The position numbers were made by a program, and so were the translations under genes. 6,377 bases of DNA from Acidobacteriota bacterium. GTDB lineage: Bacteria; Acidobacteriota; Aminicenantia; Aminicenantales; Saccharicenantaceae. Below are positions 6,326 to 6,377 of the stretch, piece after piece (the first letter of the stretch is position 1; each line of letters begins with the position of its first letter). Under the pieces are notes generated by a model. The model saw only the letters and a list, made by a program, of their open reading frames with translations. It searched no databases and was not told the origin of the DNA. Location: the NCBI GenBank assembly GCA_003476685.1, contig DMVN01000260.1, positions 1 through 6,377 on the forward strand. The letters run 5' to 3'.

Positions 6326-6356
6326 GATTTATTTGCCTGGATAAGCTATTTGGAAA

Positions 6357-6376
6357 GCCGGCTCGCCTGAGCCGGC
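6357..6376. terminator. Hairpin at the right edge; possible terminator of an upstream minus-strand gene
   Basis: GCCGGCTC (6357-6364) and GAGCCGGC (6369-6376) are perfect 8-base reverse complements around a 4-base loop. On the minus strand the stem is followed by TTTCC, a short T-run, so it could end a leftward transcript entering from outside the window, just before the candidate importer promoter. The T-run is weak and the upstream gene is not visible. The rest of 6283-6356 holds only the ribosome site and -10 box of the importer operon. Confidence 0.4.
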
Positions 6377-6377
6377 A

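Overview
The window is a bacterial chromosomal segment of about 55-65% GC. It holds one rightward gene (a diguanylate cyclase cut by the left edge) and seven leftward genes packed tightly behind one another. There are no tRNA or rRNA genes, CRISPR array, transposase or phage genes, and no gene-free stretch longer than about 105 bases. Exported binding proteins without a lipobox suggest a diderm host. The right part recalls uncultured Acidobacteriota/Aminicenantia-like genomes and the left part Desulfobacterota-like ones; both are guesses from memory and not search results.

Layout, left to right: (1) 1-576, plus strand, the C-terminal GGDEF (GGEEF) domain of a signalling protein with an intact RxxD inhibitory site. 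(2) 583-1161, minus, a small SAM-dependent methyltransferase, convergent with the cyclase and separated from it by 6 bases. (3) 1266-2573, minus, an exported M20 amidohydrolase with a strong inverted repeat near its 3' end. (4) 2623-2952 and 2942-3313, minus, an overlapping pair encoding a YtxH-like and a DUF948/YtxG-like small membrane protein. (5) 3374-6282, minus, a three-gene ABC importer operon in transcription order ATPase, substrate-binding protein, permease, of the vitamin B12/iron-chelate class and most like BtuD-BtuF-BtuC. A TATAAT-type promoter lies just upstream, and a possible weak terminator overlaps the permease end.

The importer genes work together: the binding protein captures a corrinoid or metal chelate in the periplasm, the permease dimer moves it across the inner membrane, and the ATPase powers transport. 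The DUF948/YtxH pair probably has its own promoter and is envelope-associated. Nothing seen links the importer functionally to the hydrolase, methyltransferase or cyclase.

The most notable observation is a change of sequence style inside the M20 gene. Left of roughly 2150-2300 the DNA is richer in CG dinucleotides, and the protein resembles a cytosolic-type M20 enzyme; right of it the DNA is poorer in CG, and the protein has a signal peptide and a different M20 flavour. The change falls at or near the highly conserved HACGHDGH metal motif. This could be a recombination junction (a hybrid gene) or a metagenome assembly chimera joining two organisms. Apart from that, I see known families and no convincing novel system.
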